Positions 62,852 through 64,000 of a stretch of DNA of 64,000 bases are shown piece by piece (the first letter of the stretch is position 1; each line of letters begins with the position of its first letter). Location of the stretch: the NCBI RefSeq assembly GCF_036924715.1, contig NZ_JAZHSB010000001.1:930001-994000 (forward strand), read 5' to 3'. The position numbers and the translations under genes were made by a program. The notes beneath the pieces are model-generated. The model was not told the DNA's origin. It did not search any database and saw only the letters and a list, made by a program, of their open reading frames with translations. This stretch comes from Bradyrhizobium sp. AZCC 1721 (GTDB lineage Bacteria > Pseudomonadota > Alphaproteobacteria > Rhizobiales > Xanthobacteraceae).

Positions 62852-63424
62852 ATGGTCGTGCTCAACCGCATCTATACGAAGACCGGCGACGACGGCACCA
62901 CGGCGCTCGGCAGCGGCGAACGCCGCCCGAAATACGATCTGCGCATTAGCGCCTACGGCACCGTAGATGAGACCAATGCCGCTATCGGCGTGGTGAGGCT
63001 GCATCTCGGCGATGCCCGCGAACTCGATGCAATGCTCGGCCGGATCCAGAACGATTTGTTCGATCTCGGCGCCGACCTTGCGGTGCCCCAGCGCGACGGC
63101 AAGGCCGAGCGGCTCCGGATGCTGTCGAGCCAGGTCGAGCGGCTCGAGCGCGACATCGATGCGCTGAACGATCATCTCGCGCCGCTGACCTCGTTCGTGT
63201 TGCCCGGCGGTACCCCCGCTGCCGCATACCTGCACCTCGCCCGTACCATATGCCGCAGGGCGGAACGGGTCATGGTGGAACTCGCCGCGGGGCCCGAGGA
63301 GCCGGTGAGCGCGGCTGCCATTCAGTATATGAACCGCCTGTCCGATTTCCTGTTCGTGGCCAGCCGCGCCATGAACGATAATGGGGCCGGAGACGTGTTG
63401 TGGGTGCCGGGTCAGAACCGTTAA
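62852..63424 (+). CDS. ATP:cob(I)alamin adenosyltransferase (PduO type)
   Basis: 190 residues. The N-terminal nucleotide-binding motif is IYTKTGDDGTTALGSGERRPKYDLR, with VDETNAAIG and the C-terminal conserved RAMNDN (and RRAERVMVEL). It transfers the adenosyl group from ATP to cob(I)alamin, giving coenzyme B12 for mutases. AGGAAAGGGG lies before the ATG. The three genes here (HIG1-like, adenosyltransferase, etfB) run in the same direction. Confidence 0.93.
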   Translation: MVVLNRIYTKTGDDGTTALGSGERRPKYDLRISAYGTVDETNAAIGVVRLHLGDARELDAMLGRIQNDLFDLGADLAVPQRDGKAERLRMLSSQVERLERDIDALNDHLAPLTSFVLPGGTPAAAYLHLARTICRRAERVMVELAAGPEEPVSAAAIQYMNRLSDFLFVASRAMNDNGAGDVLWVPGQNR

Positions 63425-63562
63425 GGTAGGCCTTGAAGGTAGGGCCTTCCGCGGCCGATTTTTGGCTTTCGCGCGTTGACCGCCGATAGCGGGACCTTTA
63501 GGTTCCGCGCCCAAGCTAATAACAAGCTGATCAAACCCCAGAATTCAAGCGAAAGAGGATCG

Positions 63563-64000
63563 ATGAAGGTTCTTGTGCCGGTAAAGCGGGTGGTCGATTT
63601 CAACGTCAAGGTCCGCGTCAAGAGCGACGGAACGGGCGTGGAACTCGCTAACGTGAAGATGTCGATGAATCCGTTCGACGAAATCGCGGTCGAGGAAGCG
63701 TTGCGGCTGAAGGAAGCCGGCAAGGCGACCGAGGTGGTGGTGGTGTCGATTGGCCCGGCGCAGGCATCGGAGACGATCCGGACTGGTCTCGCCATGGGCG
63801 CCGACCGCGGCATCCTGGTCAAGGCCGAAGGCAATGTCGAGCCGCTGGCGGTCGCGAAGCTTCTCAAAGCCGTAGCGGATGCCGAGAAGCCCGGCCTCAT
63901 CATTCTCGGCAAGCAGGCGATCGACGACGATTCGAACCAGACCGGCCAGATGCTGGCCGCCCTGCTCGGCTGGTCGCAGGCGACATTTGCCTCCAAGCTC
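63563..64000 (+). CDS. etfB: Electron transfer flavoprotein beta subunit (partial at right edge)
   Basis: 146 residues are visible from ATG 63563 (AAAGAGG upstream), running off the window. [38 protein letters not shown] and [16 protein letters not shown] are typical ETF-beta; the AMP-binding region [21 protein letters not shown] follows. With EtfA (beyond the window) it carries electrons from acyl-CoA and other dehydrogenases to ETF-quinone oxidoreductase. The 138-base gap before it holds no gene I can see. Confidence 0.94.
   Translation, partial: MKVLVPVKRVVDFNVKVRVKSDGTGVELANVKMSMNPFDEIAVEEALRLKEAGKATEVVVVSIGPAQASETIRTGLAMGADRGILVKAEGNVEPLAVAKLLKAVADAEKPGLIILGKQAIDDDSNQTGQMLAALLGWSQATFASKL

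Overview
The window reads as chromosomal DNA of a high-GC alphaproteobacterium, most likely Bradyrhizobium or a close relative. The reasons are: a MipZ-type ParA ATPase next to a groESL operon that has no visible CIRCE element; many small secreted proteins of rhizobial type; acyl-CoA synthetase, nitronate monooxygenase and branched-chain-type binding-protein genes scattered along the chromosome; and palindromic intergenic repeats of the kind common in that genus. I assigned the organism from gene content only and compared it with no database.

Layout. 0-7.8 kb: a MocR regulator (cut by the left edge) divergent from an EamA exporter, several small envelope or secreted proteins, then a response regulator and 7TM sensor kinase operon. 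7.9-13.1 kb: threonine dehydratase followed by a RidA-like protein; then a tungstate uptake locus (tupBCA) divergent from an HTH plus binding-protein-domain regulator. 13.2-24.6 kb: small secreted proteins, a lytic transglycosylase, an MFS carrier, a DUF2236 oxygenase, a Tat-exported kelch protein, a peptide-type binding protein, an HxlR/SnoaL pair, a decayed copy of the kelch gene start, and a large modular peptidoglycan hydrolase.

24.6-29.4 kb holds the most striking unit: ptxA-ptxB-ptxC-ptxD-ptxE, a complete phosphite uptake and oxidation operon. It is preceded by a plausible Pho box and an array of inverted half-sites. An intact tRNA-Leu(CAA) lies on one side and a decayed tRNA-Leu copy in the same orientation on the other, which is the geometry of a small island inserted at a tRNA 3' end. 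No integrase remains.

29.5-44.7 kb: DsbB, an AbrB-family membrane protein, a TetR regulator with two palindromic operators facing a truncated and an intact hotdog thioesterase, a TauE/SafE permease, a DsbA-like protein, a frameshifted esterase, an HtrA-like protein lacking its catalytic triad, an acyl-CoA synthetase, MipZ, GroESL and an HNH endonuclease. 44.9-57.5 kb: a LysR regulator, a 224-bp palindromic element with 29-bp perfect inverted ends, a beta-propeller protein, a second two-component system, a duplicated-domain secreted protein, a flavin monooxygenase, a DUF2855 protein, and a binding protein/acyl-CoA synthetase/nitronate monooxygenase group next to a LysR gene. 58.6-64 kb: AlkA-type glycosylase, GluQRS, a soluble hybrid kinase with a histone-like tail, a YihY/BrkB membrane protein, a HIG1-like protein, cobalamin adenosyltransferase and the start of etfB.

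Several loci show decay (frameshifted esterase, truncated thioesterase, kelch fragment, pseudo-tRNA). Five convergent gene pairs overlap at their 3' ends.
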